Counted from the first letter of the stretch, positions 1 to 12,465 are shown. The stretch is DNA of 64,000 bases from Eleusine coracana subsp. coracana (GCA_032690845.1 CM064421.1:42708963-42772962), one strand, 5' to 3'. Notes: generated from the letters alone by a model not told the origin. Made by a program: numbers and translations.

Positions 1-86
1 ATCGATTATCCACTGTGGCAACCACCTGCGTCGAAGCAGTAGCTGATGTCTAGCAGTAAGTTTGGACACATTTGTGAAGCAACGAG

Positions 87-1192
87 TTAGAGCAACTCCA
101 ACAGATCTCTATTCTCATCCCTAATAGTAAAAAAACTGTTATATTGAAGATGTGAGAATAAAAAGACTGATATAACAGTTTCTTAATCCCATCTCCAATA
201 ATTTTTCATTCCTAATAAACACTCCTCCATCTCCACTATAGTGGAGATCATAGTGGAGAGCTTTCTCTCATCCCCAGTAAATGGGACCCACCCATTTTCC
301 TCACTCAACAGCCGTTTTTTTGGGCGCGAGTAGTTTTCTGCTTGCCTCTCTCCTTCGTCTCTCTGCCGGCTCCTGCCGCCGCCCACCAAATCCGACCGCC
401 GCTCGCCTTCTGCCGCCACCCGTTGTGCGTCCGCCATGGCGAGGAGCACGGTCGCGCGCCGCCACTCGTCGAGCTCGGTCGGGCGAAGGCCAAGACCAGA
501 GGAGAGAGAGAGAAGGGGAGCTCAGGCGAGGATCTTGCTGGCGCCGTCATCTCCGGTCGTCCCAAGCCGCAGGGCGGTGCCCTGGGCCCTTGCCGCACCC
601 AAGTGTCTCGATTTGGGCATCTTGAGCACCAATCGAGGGCGCGCCCACCATCGGATCCAGCCCTCCCACCGCCCGAGTTGCTCCCCTGCTCCGTCGAGCT
701 CCCCTGATCTGGCGTCGAGCTCCCCTGCTCTGGCGTGTGGACGTCGTGCCCGCCAAGCTTGTCGATGTCGTCAGCTCGCGCCTGGACAAGCCTTGGCTCG
801 ACCGAGCTCTGCCTATCAATTCATCCGTCGTCCTCGCGTCACCTGAGGAGGTCGCCGTCCATCCAATCGCCTATAGTTGTTGCCCCGTCGGCCATGGAGG
901 AGAGGCAACCTGTCCATGAAGCTCGTGTTGTGCCCATGGCGTCCTGCGCTCGCTCGTGTGCCGGGAAGCTGGGAGAGAAGGGGAGGGAGAAGGAAGGAAA
1001 GAAGACGTATTTGCATTTGGTTCGTCTTTGCATTGTGAAAGCGTGTTTGAGATAGTACGCTTTGTTATTGGGGATGAGTTATTGGGAAACTGCTGGAGCA
1101 GAGATCCTCAATATCTAAAATTTTATTTTTGTCCATTCCTAATAGCTCCATATTAGGGATGAATTATTAGGGAACTATTGGAGTTGCTATTA
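87..1192. mobile_element. PIF/Harbinger-like DNA transposon with TTA target duplication and GC-rich interior
   Basis: The element runs from 90 to 1189. Its left end reads GAGCAACTCCAAC and its right end is the inverse, ending TTGGAGTTGCTA. It is flanked by TTA at 87-89 and 1190-1192, the 3-bp duplication typical of the PIF/Harbinger superfamily. Subterminal sequences are also inverted copies built around CCCTAATA / TATTAGGG. The interior (about 300-980) is GC-rich and contains several overlapping open frames, none of which resembles a Harbinger transposase. The element is therefore non-autonomous, and the interior may be captured host sequence. Ends and duplication are directly seen; the superfamily name follows from the TSD and TIR style. 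Confidence 0.72.
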
Positions 1193-2255
1193 TATGAGAG
1201 TTCTGATATATTACTATCTCTGCTATTGACCTACAGATTTGAAACATACCATCTTCTCTAGCACCCACAACATACATGAAAAGCGAACCATGGCTGAGCA
1301 TAACCGAACCATCAACATTGTGGGCACCGAACCAAATGGAGAGAGAGAGAGGAAAGTGAACCAGATTTATGGTTCGAACCAAAGCGAATCATGGCTAATA
1401 AACAAATCAATCTCTACTGCATCCGCAAGGAGAGAGCTTCCGTCGTCCACCAAAAAGCAGAAGAAATATATTTTTCTATTTTAGAAACAAGCCACACCAA
1501 TTGCTCCTCACATTACAGCAATCGAACTATGCTAGAGTTCGATTTTTATACAGTTCGCTGGCCGAACCACCGTTGTCGTTGCTCCTTCTTACGGACCATA
1601 AAAAAGAAAAGTTCACTTCTGCAAGATACATGCCTGTCATTGTTGTCACAGCCGACCGACTAAACATGTCACTGCATTAAAAATGGATGGGCTTCAATTT
1701 TAGAATATGTATAATCAAGAAATCTAAAAGTAGTTAAACCATTCGAATCAATTGTTCATTTGTGTTTATTGTGACACACACAAGTAAGTAATAGGCGAAA
1801 TTATCTACTCATATCTGCTATGCACTTCTGTACTCCTTTTGTCCTCTTGCATTTGTGACTATTTTTCGAATAATATTAACGTAAGATCTAGTTGGAGACG
1901 AGAGAGATAGCAAGAGGGGAGCCCGAACAGACAACCGGACATCTCCGGGGATGTGGAAGAGATGAGAAAAACCATAGAAACAAATTCGTTGTATGAAATT
2001 TGTTTCGAAACAAATAAATATCTATACTATAAAGATAAAACCTCAATCCATGTAAACATACCCTGCGACTTACTTACCTTCGTCATCCAAGCCCTTGATT
2101 CATTTCCCTATTTGAATTTGAGCCACAGATCAATTCCAGATCCATTGCCAGGTAGGACAAGGACATAATTAAAAGTTGTAAACCACCCTCGTCTGCCACC
2201 GTTTTGGCTATTTTTTTCACGTACGCAGACCTACCCGCCTGCACCGACCCGCCTC
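1193..2255. other. Intergenic, no gene seen
   Basis: AT-rich sequence with short unsupported open frames only. No recognisable domain, RNA gene or element end was found. Confidence 0.5.
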
Positions 2256-2327
2256 CAGGAAATTCAGCCTCTCACGCGGCAAGCCGTATGGCAGGAAATT
2301 CGGCCTCTAACGCGGCAAGCCGTATGG
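2256..2327. repeat. Tandem direct repeat, two 36-bp units
   Basis: Two adjacent copies (2256-2291 and 2292-2327) begin CAGGAAATTC and end GCCGTATGG. They differ at two positions. No function is evident. Confidence 0.85.
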
Positions 2328-3180
2328 CAGGGACATGATTAGCAAGCTCCGGCGTAGGAAAGGGTATCACGTGCACGCAATCACCGGAAACTTTCCAAAT
2401 GCCAATGCCCCCTCGCACCGCAGCTAATGCATCACAACTGCCGGAGGCACGCGTAATTTACTTGCCATGGTTGTTCCCCCTTCTCCATACTCTCAGGTAC
2501 AATCCTCTCCTCCTTTCCTTCCCCATGGGGCTAGATCAGAGGTCTCTTCTCCCATCCCGTGTCTATCAAGAAGGATTGCTTTGAGGAGGAGGCTACGACA
2601 CTGCAGCTGCGGATTGAGCGATGGCGATGGTGTATATGCGGCGCATGTAGAAGCAGCTTGTGGAATGCAACTATGACTGAGAGGTCTCCGGCGTCTTCAT
2701 CGCATGACACGGCAACACCTCCATTCTCTCCCGTCTCACCGTCCCAAAGGTAATCTCTTAGTCTCTAGTATCTACAAAATCCACTTCATCGCCTTGTCCT
2801 GCAGCACCATGCCTCTTGTCGCGGGCAACACAAAGGATGGAATTATCAGATCCATGCCGCAACCTGTGCTGCTCGTTAGCGTGAGCTGCAGCCGCCAATG
2901 GTCAACAAGACCTCGCCCGTCGTTTGTGCCCTGTCATCCATGCTGAAGGCTGGACAGGGAGGTCGGCGTGATAGGCGGCAGAATGATCTCCGGTGGCCCC
3001 TGCGGGACGAGCGCTAAAGTGTCCACCTTGTTCAAGATCCAGGTGCGTTGCCTTGATTCAACCTGCCCCTCTACCTGGGAGGACCACCTGCTTGATTTAG
3101 CATCAAAGGGAGAGAGGATTATCTCGCTAGGGCTGGTCATCGAACTCCTACAAGAATTGACGGCTTCCTCCGCAAATGGT
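2328..3180. other. GC-moderate intergenic stretch, no supported gene
   Basis: Several short frames overlap on both strands between about 2400 and 3180. None has a domain I can name. A short stretch near 2970-3020 (reading MISGGPCG) faintly recalls the gag-pol linker of grass Gypsy elements, but this is too weak to call. Confidence 0.35.
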
Positions 3181-4849
3181 TCAGGTGAAAGTACTGAAGG
3201 CCTACCGAGAGGGGGGAGGGGTGAATCGGTAGCCGACCACAAATCTAAATACTTCAATTTCACACCACTAGAACCCGATAAGCTTTGCAACCTAAACAGT
3301 TCTAGTAGATCAAGACCCTATATATGCTAGTGTTCATGATGCAAAACAAAAAGCGAAAGCTAAACACACTAGTCTATGCAAGCCACAAGTCACCCTATCA
3401 ATTAGAGCATATAAATATGGAATAATAAAGAGGGCGTCAAGGAATGCTTATGATTTTTTCCCGAGATCTCGGAAGGATGGCGCCTTCCCCTACTCCTCGT
3501 TGGACCACTCTCGCCGGAGTCCCGGTCCCTCCCGCCACCAAGTGGAGTTCTCACCCACGAGCCCGCAATCACTCCCGGAGTAAAGACACGTTGCGCGTCA
3601 CCGCTGCCACCAAGGCATAAGCTCGCCTCCCTCGAGAACTTGTCGGACTCCCCGAGCTGACACGGGCGCTCTCTAGCGATGCCCCTTTTACATGGAGGCT
3701 CAAACCGTGTACAAACGTATGATGGCCTTCACAACCAATCACGATAGGCTCGATTACCGACACCTAACCGGTCTAGGTCTTACCATAGACCAAGAGTAAC
3801 AACCTAGATCACACCTTCAAGTACACACTAGCCTTAGATGTGCAAGATCACTCCATGTTACTCTCACAAGCACTCTCAAGATATCTAATATCCTCTACTA
3901 GTGCTCTTCTCTTTTACTCTTGGACCTTACCAAATGCTCTCAGGTATTCCACTAGCCAAGAGAGGTCTCCAAGACTCCGGCAACGAAGTTATATAGGCTT
4001 CCAACCTCAAACTAGCTATTGCTACATGAAATCAGCTTTCTGGGCCTACTGACCGGACTGTCCGGTCACTGCCTGACCGGACCGTCCGGTCACTGCAAAC
4101 TGGAGCACCTACTGCTCTGCCCACTGCTGATACCGCTGCTGAGCGAACCGTACGGTCAGTTGACCGGACCATCCGATCCGTTTCTCTCTCCAGTCCAGAA
4201 ATATTTCCAGCGCTCGCTTCCTCGCTGCCCAGAGTCACTTGTACAGACCGGACCGTCCGGTCTCTACGACCTCAACTCTGGCAGTTTCCTCGTTTCTTCG
4301 CTGTAAATCCTAGACAACTTCACTTAGTGATCGTACCATCCGGTCACTATTGATCGTCCGGTCACTATGTTCAGAAGCTGAAACTTATCATCTTCGCTTG
4401 ACTTCGTTTTCCGGCTTCTCCAAACAGCTCCTTGGCTTCTCCACTGTCATCTAGTGCCTGTGATTTTACCGAGCAACCTTGCACATCACCGACTAGACAT
4501 GACCTAAGAGAATGACCTAGATCCTCTTGATAGTCCGATTTTTCCTTTTGACTCAAAGCTCTAACAACTAGACAAGTGTTCCCAACACTTGCTCCATAGC
4601 TTATCCTCAGCTTTGATCCATCTCCATCAACCCTTGGACTCCGTCAAGCTCACAAGCCTCCATGCTTATGGTCATTGTCATCAATCGCCAAGGCAACCAT
4701 CATTCATATGATTTGTAGTAGAGTTTAGAGATGATTCCTACATAGACAACACTCGTGTAGATATTAGTCCATAATTTCATAGTTGTCATCTATCACTAAA
4801 ACATTCATAACTTAGAGATTCCATTAATGGTCATGAAGCTTACATCAGG
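3181..4849. mobile_element. Solo LTR of a copia-type retrotransposon
   Basis: The unit 3186-4844 starts TGAAAG and ends TTACA, giving the standard TG..CA termini. It is flanked by the 5-bp duplication TCAGG at 3181-3185 and 4845-4849. No primer-binding site, gag or pol is attached, so this is most simply a solo LTR left by recombination between two LTRs. Internal style matches the LTRs at the right end of this window: a TGAAAG start, a GAGGGGTGAAT-type motif near 3217, and GTCATCTATCAC near 4786. Repeated gaccggaccgtccggtc-like motifs lie around 4050-4360. The copia assignment is inferred from that similarity. Confidence 0.7.
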
Positions 4850-7337
4850 TCAGTTCATTATCAAATTAAGATATGCCAATAGGTAACATCACTTCATGGC
4901 TCATTTTTTTGCATATGAAATAATTGATCTGATACGCTTTGCTTCCCTTGCATCAATAAATGTGGGTGCATACCTGTTGCGATAAATTTATCTGATTAGC
5001 AGTCTTGCAGCTCTCTTTCCAATCGAGTATTACCCCATCATGTGCATTCTATATGAAACAATTATTTTGAGTGCTTTACCTATATTACTTCTTGACCAGC
5101 ATGATGGGAGACAAAGAGGAGATGGCAATGCCATGAGAGGAAGCTTGTGTAGAGGAGATTGAACCAGATGACACAAACAACAAGGGGATTGCATTTTCAA
5201 GCATCCAGCGAGTTCACTCACGGTGACTTTTCTTGGAAACAAACTAGAGTACATGTGTTCAGCTTCTTCTTCCATTCATTTTTGACATACCCAAATGCAG
5301 CCTTCACAGGTACTTATACTCCCTACTATATCTATTTTGCGATGTAGTGCACATTACTCTTACGACAATAACTCCATGGTGCTAGCCATGAGTACCTCGG
5401 GGATTGTGACCATGACCACCTCAACAGCAGTGGTACGGCCACCTCGATGAGATTGGTTGGGCGGCGATGACCAACTCAGAGGCCGTTGTGCTCTATATCT
5501 TCTATGTTGCCTATATCCAAGGTGAGCTCAAGCCTCTACCATATGATGGTTGATATATTAAAAATGGTCATAGAATGAATGGTTTGTGCCAGTGCACTAA
5601 TTTATTCTCCATCATCTGATTGAAGCGACAATTTGAGTTTTCATTAGTGCAATTATCTCTCATCTCTTTATCATGTGGACCACAAACACACAGATGCTTT
5701 CAGAAGCACTTGAACTCCTTATGTGTGGTTCTGTCTGCCCAATAATGGTCATCCTTTATATACTAACAAGCTTTTTCTAGGTCACAAGAAAGTGATAGGA
5801 GCAGCAAAATCAGTAACAAACAACAGCCCAAATGAAGCATAACTTGAGTAAACATTATCAATTTATTAGATCTATCATCTTTTTGTTATATTGTCAGTGC
5901 AATATTTGATATTATGCATGTTTTACTAACATGTGATTGGTACAATGTATCTGAGTGTCCTTGAGTGTCAGAGGATAGAACCCTTATATAGGTTTGGATG
6001 TATGTCAGATCATCCTATTCAAGCTTTAGATTTCAAGGATTTGAGCTCACTCAATTACAAATGGAGCAATTCAAAAGTGTGAGACTGTAAGGTAACTTAC
6101 CTAAAGTATACAATATCCATTTTGTATGGCAGAAAGATGAACTGCGATCCAGTTTTTGGATTAAACTCTACCGTTAGATGACTTCACATTATTTAATATC
6201 GTGAAGGCAGGTTGGTCCTCCTATTATTTATTTGAAAACTTTTCTTTTTGATCGAGCCATTTGGAGTAGTTTCATTTGTTGAATTATTTCAAATGCATTA
6301 CAGTAAGTTGTAACAGTAATGGACATGTCAAACTGATATATTCTCTGTTTCTTTATTAGCATGAGTGAAGATAGCTACTTGGTTCCATTGAAGAAATCTC
6401 CGTGCAAAGTAAACTTAAATTGTGCTTTAGCATCAGAAGCAGTGATCAAAGAAAGTTCCACTTGTACTGTTGGTTGAGCAGCTGATGGCTTTGTTTTTAC
6501 CCTGTCAATTAGTCATCTATATTTGACAGTTTTCTTCTGTTCTAATAGCACTTTGTTCTTATGAGATCTGGTTCTCATATAACTATGAGCAGCATCAGCT
6601 GCTACTCATGCTTGTGAATATTGTCACATACTCACACTTGATAGCTGATAACATCTGCTTTAGAAATATAACTAAAGATGGTACTGCTAAACATGGATGC
6701 AAAAGGCATTTTCTTCATGCATTAGTACACTGTATATGCACACTAAGAGTGGTACTTGATACATCTACCCTGTATTTTGTAATGCACTTTACTCGCTGCC
6801 TTCTTCTATTTTTTGAATATTTTTTGGAATATTTTTTACTAATTAGTAGTATCTGAACAAAACTTATTGATATACCTGAGATCTTTCCCATTTGATTAAC
6901 CAATCATCAGCTCATCACAAGCTGGCACATTCTTAAAACAACGTTCAAATAGGGATGATGCACTGGGTAGGGCATCACGCTACATTGCTCTTACTTACAT
7001 TTTATCTATTTGCATTGAAGTTGACAACCAATTGGTGTTCGTATCGAAGAAAAATATATTTTTGCACTGTCATGCTTATGACATTAACTATAAGCTTCCA
7101 GTGATATGCATGCTGACTTTTTTATGATGCGGTCTTGGTTACAGAAATGCAAGGAGGGTGAAAAGCTGCAAGGGAACCTCTGAATCAGTGTGGAATTTGG
7201 GGATAGAAAGCCATTGTGTGAAGAAAGCAACTTAAAGGAAGCAAGTTAAGATGGCTTATGTGTTTTTCTTAATGATTGGCCGTGACACCATCTTGCACGT
7301 GATAAATGTGTAGCTATTCAATCTACCGAAGAGAATG
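4850..7337. other. AT-rich intergenic region, no gene seen
   Basis: About 2.5 kb with only short random-looking frames. No splice-consistent coding segments or element termini could be recognised. Confidence 0.5.
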
Positions 7338-7346
7338 AAAAAATAA

Positions 7347-7592
7347 GAGTGAATTGCACAAAACACTAGGTTTTGTGACCAAACTCTCACTTTGCACCAA
7401 GTTCTAGCTACATTGTCACAAAACACTAGGTTCTAGCTCCAAATTTCTCACAAAACACTAGGTTCTAGCTCCAAATTTCTCACTTCACACTAACTTTTAC
7501 TCCTCCCAGCTTTAGGCCCACCTGTCAATATAACAAACACTACACTACCTTTGCCACATGTGCATCTGAGTTGGATTTGGCGGGAGAAAAGC
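7347..7592. repeat. Left terminal inverted repeat of the MULE
   Basis: 246 bp matching the right TIR in inverse orientation. A 32-bp segment starting CACAAAACACTAGG is present twice in tandem here (7417-7448 and 7449-7480) and once in the right TIR. This accounts for the length difference of 246 versus 214 bp. Confidence 0.9.
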
Positions 7593-7803
7593 TCATACAG
7601 GAAGACACATACAAAATGAGGCATTTGAACGATTAGCATTTCACATGATCATGTTGTCTTAATCTTTAGCGCAAAAGCTTAACAATCTGTCACATGCCTA
7701 AGTAAGTATCTATGTGACTATAACGATGGCATTCCACCACAAAAGAAACTCCAAAAACTTTACTCCAAAAGAAAATCCAGAAGCTAGTCGAACAAGAATT
7801 CCT

Positions 7804-10800
7804 TTACGCATTGTTGCCAAGTAACATCCATGCTGCCCTTCCTCTCCCCCTTCCTCGTTTTCTGCCCCTGCCTCCTCCCCTTCCCGCTGCTTCAGTTGAA
7901 TGTGAGTATGTGGAACCCGTTGTAGTCATGCTAGTTGAAGATGGTGGCGGTGGTGGCGGTTGAAAGCTTCTATCTTCTGTAAAGTTAGGAGCAGGCTGCA
8001 AAAAAACAATAACTAAATTAGTATTCAAGTGGACAACGCTTTATATTGAGAGAAAACTCACCATATGTTTCCTCTTCCTAATTTCAAGGTCTGGTCTGAG
8101 CTTTAAGGCACAGTTCAAGTATTTGTGTCCTTGCTTCCCACATTTTGAGCAAGTGATGGTTGTCATTCGAGCTCTTCCTGTGAATACTGGTTTCTCATCA
8201 GGCCCCTTCCTCCTACACTTCTTTGGACGACCTGGGTGTCTTGTGAATTTTGAAGGATCAATATCTGGTGTATCCGTTTTGCTCCAATCATGCTCACCGG
8301 GAACTGGATAAATAATGTCTTCATATGCCCTCATGTATGCTTCCTTCTTGAACCCCTGGTGCACAAAGTCTTCAGGACGTTTCCTGGCCTTAAAAATTAC
8401 AGAGCATGCATGTTTGCAAGGTACTCCAGCTCCAGTTAAGTCCCACTTAAAGCAACCACACGTCCACCTAGCAAGATTTACCTCATATGCCCTTTCCGCA
8501 CAACTAACTTGCCAAAGGTTCACACCAGCACAAATAGGCCTACAATATCTAGCGTTCCTCTTCTCAAGCTCTAATTTCTCTGATATTGTTGGTGTGATCA
8601 CCCAACCTACTTTGGCAGCTCCACTCCTTTTTTCACTACGTTTCACCATCTCTTTTGATCGTATGCACTCAATCATTGTGGCTGTTGGCTTATCTCTGAA
8701 CTTCAATATAGAGCTGTTGAATACTTCATTGAGATTGTTGACTACTAAATCTGTTTTACTCCTTGGATTAAAAGCATGCCGACTAAAATGTTCTTTGCCA
8801 ATTTTTCTCAACCACTCATGTGCCTTCTCACTCTCTGTCTTCAGTTTCTCCATTGCCACTTCGTAGTCACTCTGAGTGTATGCATACACAGCAGAATCCA
8901 TATGTTTCTTCAAATTTCCACCCCTGTATCCAGCACTGCAGAAGTTTTGGTACAAGTGTCTCTTGCAATACCTATGCTCAAAGTTGGGGAAGGTTTCAGC
9001 CACTGCATTCATGAGTCCCTAAAACAGGAATCCATGTGTTTAAGATTACCTCAAATCAAGAGTTTAGTGCAGCTAGAAGAATTTTAGATATTACCTTTTG
9101 CTTGTCCGACATGATGACCCAAGGCCCATGCTCTCCAACCTCACCAATTGCCTCACGAAGCCTTTGACAAAACCATGTTCAGCTATGAATATCTTCCTTC
9201 CCTACAAGTCCAAATGCTAGCAGGAAGATATTATTATTTCCATCTCGTGTTGTTGCTGCTAATATTTGGGCCCCATTTGTCAATTTTACAAAGCAACCAT
9301 CCATTCCTGCAAGAAAGATATCATTTTTTTGTAAATACTCATATTAACAATAATACAATTTATTTTTGTAAATAAATAGTACCTATTAAAGGTCTGCAAC
9401 AATTTATGAATCCATTCTTGTGAGCATTCAAACACATGAAAAGCCCTTTGAACCTTGGATTCAGTCCTTGATCAGGTCTAGGCTCAGTTTCTACGATGAC
9501 TGTACTACCAGGATTCTTGTCAATGACAGTTTGACAATAATCTCTAATCCTCCTATACTGTCCCTTATGATTCCCTAATACCTTATCAGCAGCCCTTGCT
9601 TTTGTCCTATATGCCATTGTTGTACTCACTTCTACTCCAAAATCTCTCATTGCAGCATCTTGTAGGGCTTTAACATCCCAGTTTGGATCAGTTCTGATAT
9701 CCTCTTCATATCTCTGACTTAACCACACACTGTCCACTCTGGTACTTGCGCGTGTGACACCACATGTGTGTGGTGCAACCATTTTCCTAATCTAAAAAGT
9801 GCTCTCTTCAGCAATTTTCGAAGCATGCATAAAGAATGGGCACATATCTTCTTGACATTGCACCTTCACTCTGTCACCATCATTCCTAATATATCCATAA
9901 TCCCTTTCATTCATAATATGGTAACTCTTCAAAGCTCTTCTGAATTGACGACCATCAGTGAAGCACATACCCTTGCATAGTTGTGTTGGGTCTAGTACCT
10001 GGTCCTCATTCCACATCAACCTCTTCTCGAGTAATCTGCGTGGCCTACTTCTCTTCCTTTACCTGTTTGCAATACAATGCCATCATCTCTAGCTAAATCA
10101 TCATCCTCAGAGCCGATGGGTTCTTCCCCACTCTCGCTAGGAGGATCTGACAAAGCAAGCATATCACTAGGAATAACAACCTTTTTTTTCACCGTCTTCC
10201 TCTTCTTTGCTTTTTTCCCTTCATTGACTTTAGAATCTTTTGGGCAAGGTGCACTCTTCCCTTTCCAGGGCTTAACCTTGGTGTATGTGTCAACTTCTGC
10301 AATTTTAGTATCATTAGTTGTGATAAATAAGTCCTCACAATCAGTATCACCTTCATAGTGCTCACTAGGGTCGGCAAGTAATTCCTTTCTCCTATTTAAT
10401 TCCTTCTCTAGCTCAGCTGTCTCCTTATTGATGTGAACCTCATCTTCACTGCAACCTCTATCACTGCAACCATCGTCTTTTCCTTCTCCAATATCACAAG
10501 CTGACTGCCCTGCACTGGACCCAGTGAGAGTGTTTGGTACGAAACTCATGACATAAAAATCAACCTTCTTCTCAGAATCATATTCTCGCAACATTTCCAT
10601 CACCTCCACATCAGTGCAAATTTCATATACAGTTTCTTTTCCAAGCTGTGTGTCTCTCTTAGGGTAGAAAAAGAAATCTTGAGCAGTGAATCCAAGTGAC
10701 TCCACCCATCGACTCAGATTAAAATAGCATACTAAATCTCTATCCATTTCCTTGCTGACAATTGATGTTTCAATCCCACGATCACAATGCAGTACCAGCT

Positions 10801-11117
10801 TCCACGATTCCCTATCCAGATTAATACAAAGTGAAAAATAACTTAGCATAATCATGCTACTCGAGTGTTAAAACAAAAGGAAAAAGAATTGCTGCATCGC
10901 TGCTTTTCATGCTGCATGCTTCCTCTCTAATCGTGGTATGGAATCGGATTTTGGAGGCTAGTGCGTACCCTGGATGTGGAGGAACACGGCCACTAGATCC
11001 ACCGCTTGGATCAAGCGGGCCGTCGCGAGAAGGAACGAGTCCACCGACGCTGCTACTTCCATCCATGCACTCCTGAGAAGAAAGTTGTGGGCTGCCTGAT
11101 CCGCTGCTCGGAGACAT
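7804..11117 (-). pseudogene. MuDR-type transposase, five exons, disabled by two nonsense codons and a frame break
   Basis: Inferred exons on the minus strand are 11117-10969, 10811-9383, 9306-9095, 9018-8062 and 7995-7804, with GT..AG introns in consistent phase. In order they show a basic, acidic N-terminal region, a MuDR N-terminal DNA-binding segment (from about 10019), the DDE catalytic region (first Asp in GMDGCF, second in VIMSD), a SWIM zinc finger (CGCF...CKHAC), a CX2CX4HX4C zinc knuckle (CSKCGKQGHKYLNC) and a Gly/Arg-rich tail. Lesions: TAG at 9792-9794 where a Gln is expected, TGA at 9179-9181 where a Trp is expected (IHS*TWF), and a reading-frame change near 10040-10075. This copy should not make a full protein, but its ends look mobilisable in trans. 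Confidence 0.9.
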
Positions 11118-11214
11118 CGTGCTGCTCGCTCTAGGTCGCTTTGGATATGTGCGATCGTGAGGAAAACAACCGTACTGTTCGGCTCTTTATTTGGATATGT
11201 TTCCGCCAAGACGG

Positions 11215-11428
11215 GCTTTTCTCCCGCCAAATCCAACTCAAATGCACATGTGGCAAAGGTAGTGTGGTGCTTGTTACATTGACAGGTGGGCCTAAAGCAG
11301 GGAGCAGTAAAAGGTAGTGTGAAGTGAGAAATTTGAAGCTAAAACCTGGTGTTTTGTGACAATGTAGCTAGAACCTGGTGCAAAGTGAGAGTTTGGTTAC
11401 AAAACCTAGTGTTTTATGCAATTCACTC
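11215..11428. repeat. Right terminal inverted repeat of the MULE
   Basis: 214 bp, inverse of 7347-7592. It presumably holds the transposase promoter, because the first coding exon begins about 100 bp inside it, at 11117 on the minus strand. Confidence 0.9.
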
Positions 11429-11437
11429 AAAAAATAA

Positions 11438-12300
11438 TTACAGTTTTCCAGTATATCTGATTATACTGAGCAAATGAAATGTCTAGATTACATATTTATG
11501 TCTACTATCTTAGTGTATATAAACACATATTTTGTGATATTTGCCTTTTGCACTGATAATGGGTTATTTTCCATTTTCATTTGACAATGGGTTATTTTGC
11601 ATACGTTGTGGGAGGAAAGATGAATCATTGATATACATTTCAACACATGTTTTTATTTAGTACATGACTAGGTTATTGCCCGTGCATTGCTACGGGAGGA
11701 AAAAGAGAAAAAAAAAGTATATCGCAAGACAACCTACTAACAAAAAACACAAACAATTTTCAACGAAAGATTAATACCGACAAAAGAAGAGTTTGAAGTC
11801 TAATGTGAATATTGAATTGCATTAGTCACATGTCACTCAAATGAAGGAAAAATAAGATCGTTAAGAACCTGAGAGCTTCTAAAGTTAAAGAACATGGACC
11901 CTGTAAAATCAATTGTGGACATGATGTTATCACCGTGTGTGGGTGTTGGTAGCGAATGGCATGTACATAGAGTTATCTCGGTCATGGCTAAGGAGGACGT
12001 AATCACCAAAGGTGTTAAGACACGCACATTGTCGCTCATGGCTCGTACCTCAGATCTAGTCGAAAGAAAATAAGAGACATTATGCGATGACATAGGAGTA
12101 GCAGGTGATTACGCTTTATTAACATTGGTTTGTTATATCCAAACAATTTATCAACAGTTGTGACTCGGTAACATTTAGTATATGATATCTTAGTAAAACA
12201 ATGGCAGTGTGCGTATCGTATGTGTAAAAAACTAGTGTTCTGGAATAAATGAAACTGTTCTGGGACAATTTTTGAAATGCAAATCTGATGCGAAGACCTC
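11438..12300. other. AT-rich intergenic region with a possible Helitron terminus
   Basis: No gene seen. It contains the Helitron-like end described separately at 11668. Confidence 0.5.
11668..11700 (-). mobile_element. Possible Helitron 3' end
   Basis: Read on the minus strand, a stem CCCGT/ACGGG with a short loop is followed about 7 bases later by CTAG and then T. This fits the Helitron 3' rule of a GC hairpin near a CTRR end inserted between A and T. The matching 5' TC end was not found, so the extent is unknown. Confidence 0.35.
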
Positions 12301-12326
12301 AAATCCGAGTTGAGGCTAAAATGATA

Positions 12327-12387
12327 TGGGCTGGAACGCTGGGCCGAATATGGGCCCTAACTACGTGAGAGTTGCCTTCCAGCCCAA
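12327..12387 (+). promoter_or_regulatory. Cluster of TGGGCY (site II-like) motifs upstream of ISD11
   Basis: TGGGCT at 12327, TGGGCC at 12340 and TGGGCC at 12351, plus an inverse AGCCCA near 12381, lie 80-140 bp before the ISD11 start. Such TGGGCY elements are known to be enriched in plant promoters of mitochondrial and growth-related genes, where TCP factors bind. The motif is seen; the function is inferred. Confidence 0.5.
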
Positions 12388-12465
12388 TTCGACCTGTAGC
12401 AGCTGCTGCAGGCTGCAGCCACACCAAGCCTCCCTGGTTCTCCGTCTCGAGAGCTTTCTGCAACC

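Larger units (their letters stand above)
7338..11437 (-). mobile_element. Mutator-like element (MULE) with long TIRs and perfect 9-bp TSD
   Basis: The element spans 7347-11428 (4,082 bp). It begins GAGTGAATTGCA and ends with the exact inverse. Both sides are flanked by the identical 9-bp duplication AAAAAATAA (7338-7346 and 11429-11437), the diagnostic TSD length of Mutator elements. The TIRs are about 214 bp long (left copy enlarged by a 32-bp duplication). The interior carries a multi-exon MuDR-type transposase on the minus strand. The exact TSD and well-matched TIRs point to a fairly recent insertion, although the transposase is no longer intact. Confidence 0.95.

Noticed and set aside
2934..3330. 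Overlapping 118-120 aa frames on both strands near the solo LTR
   Set aside because: They run into the LTR start at 3186, so they cannot be an original gene. The Gypsy-like resemblance is too weak.
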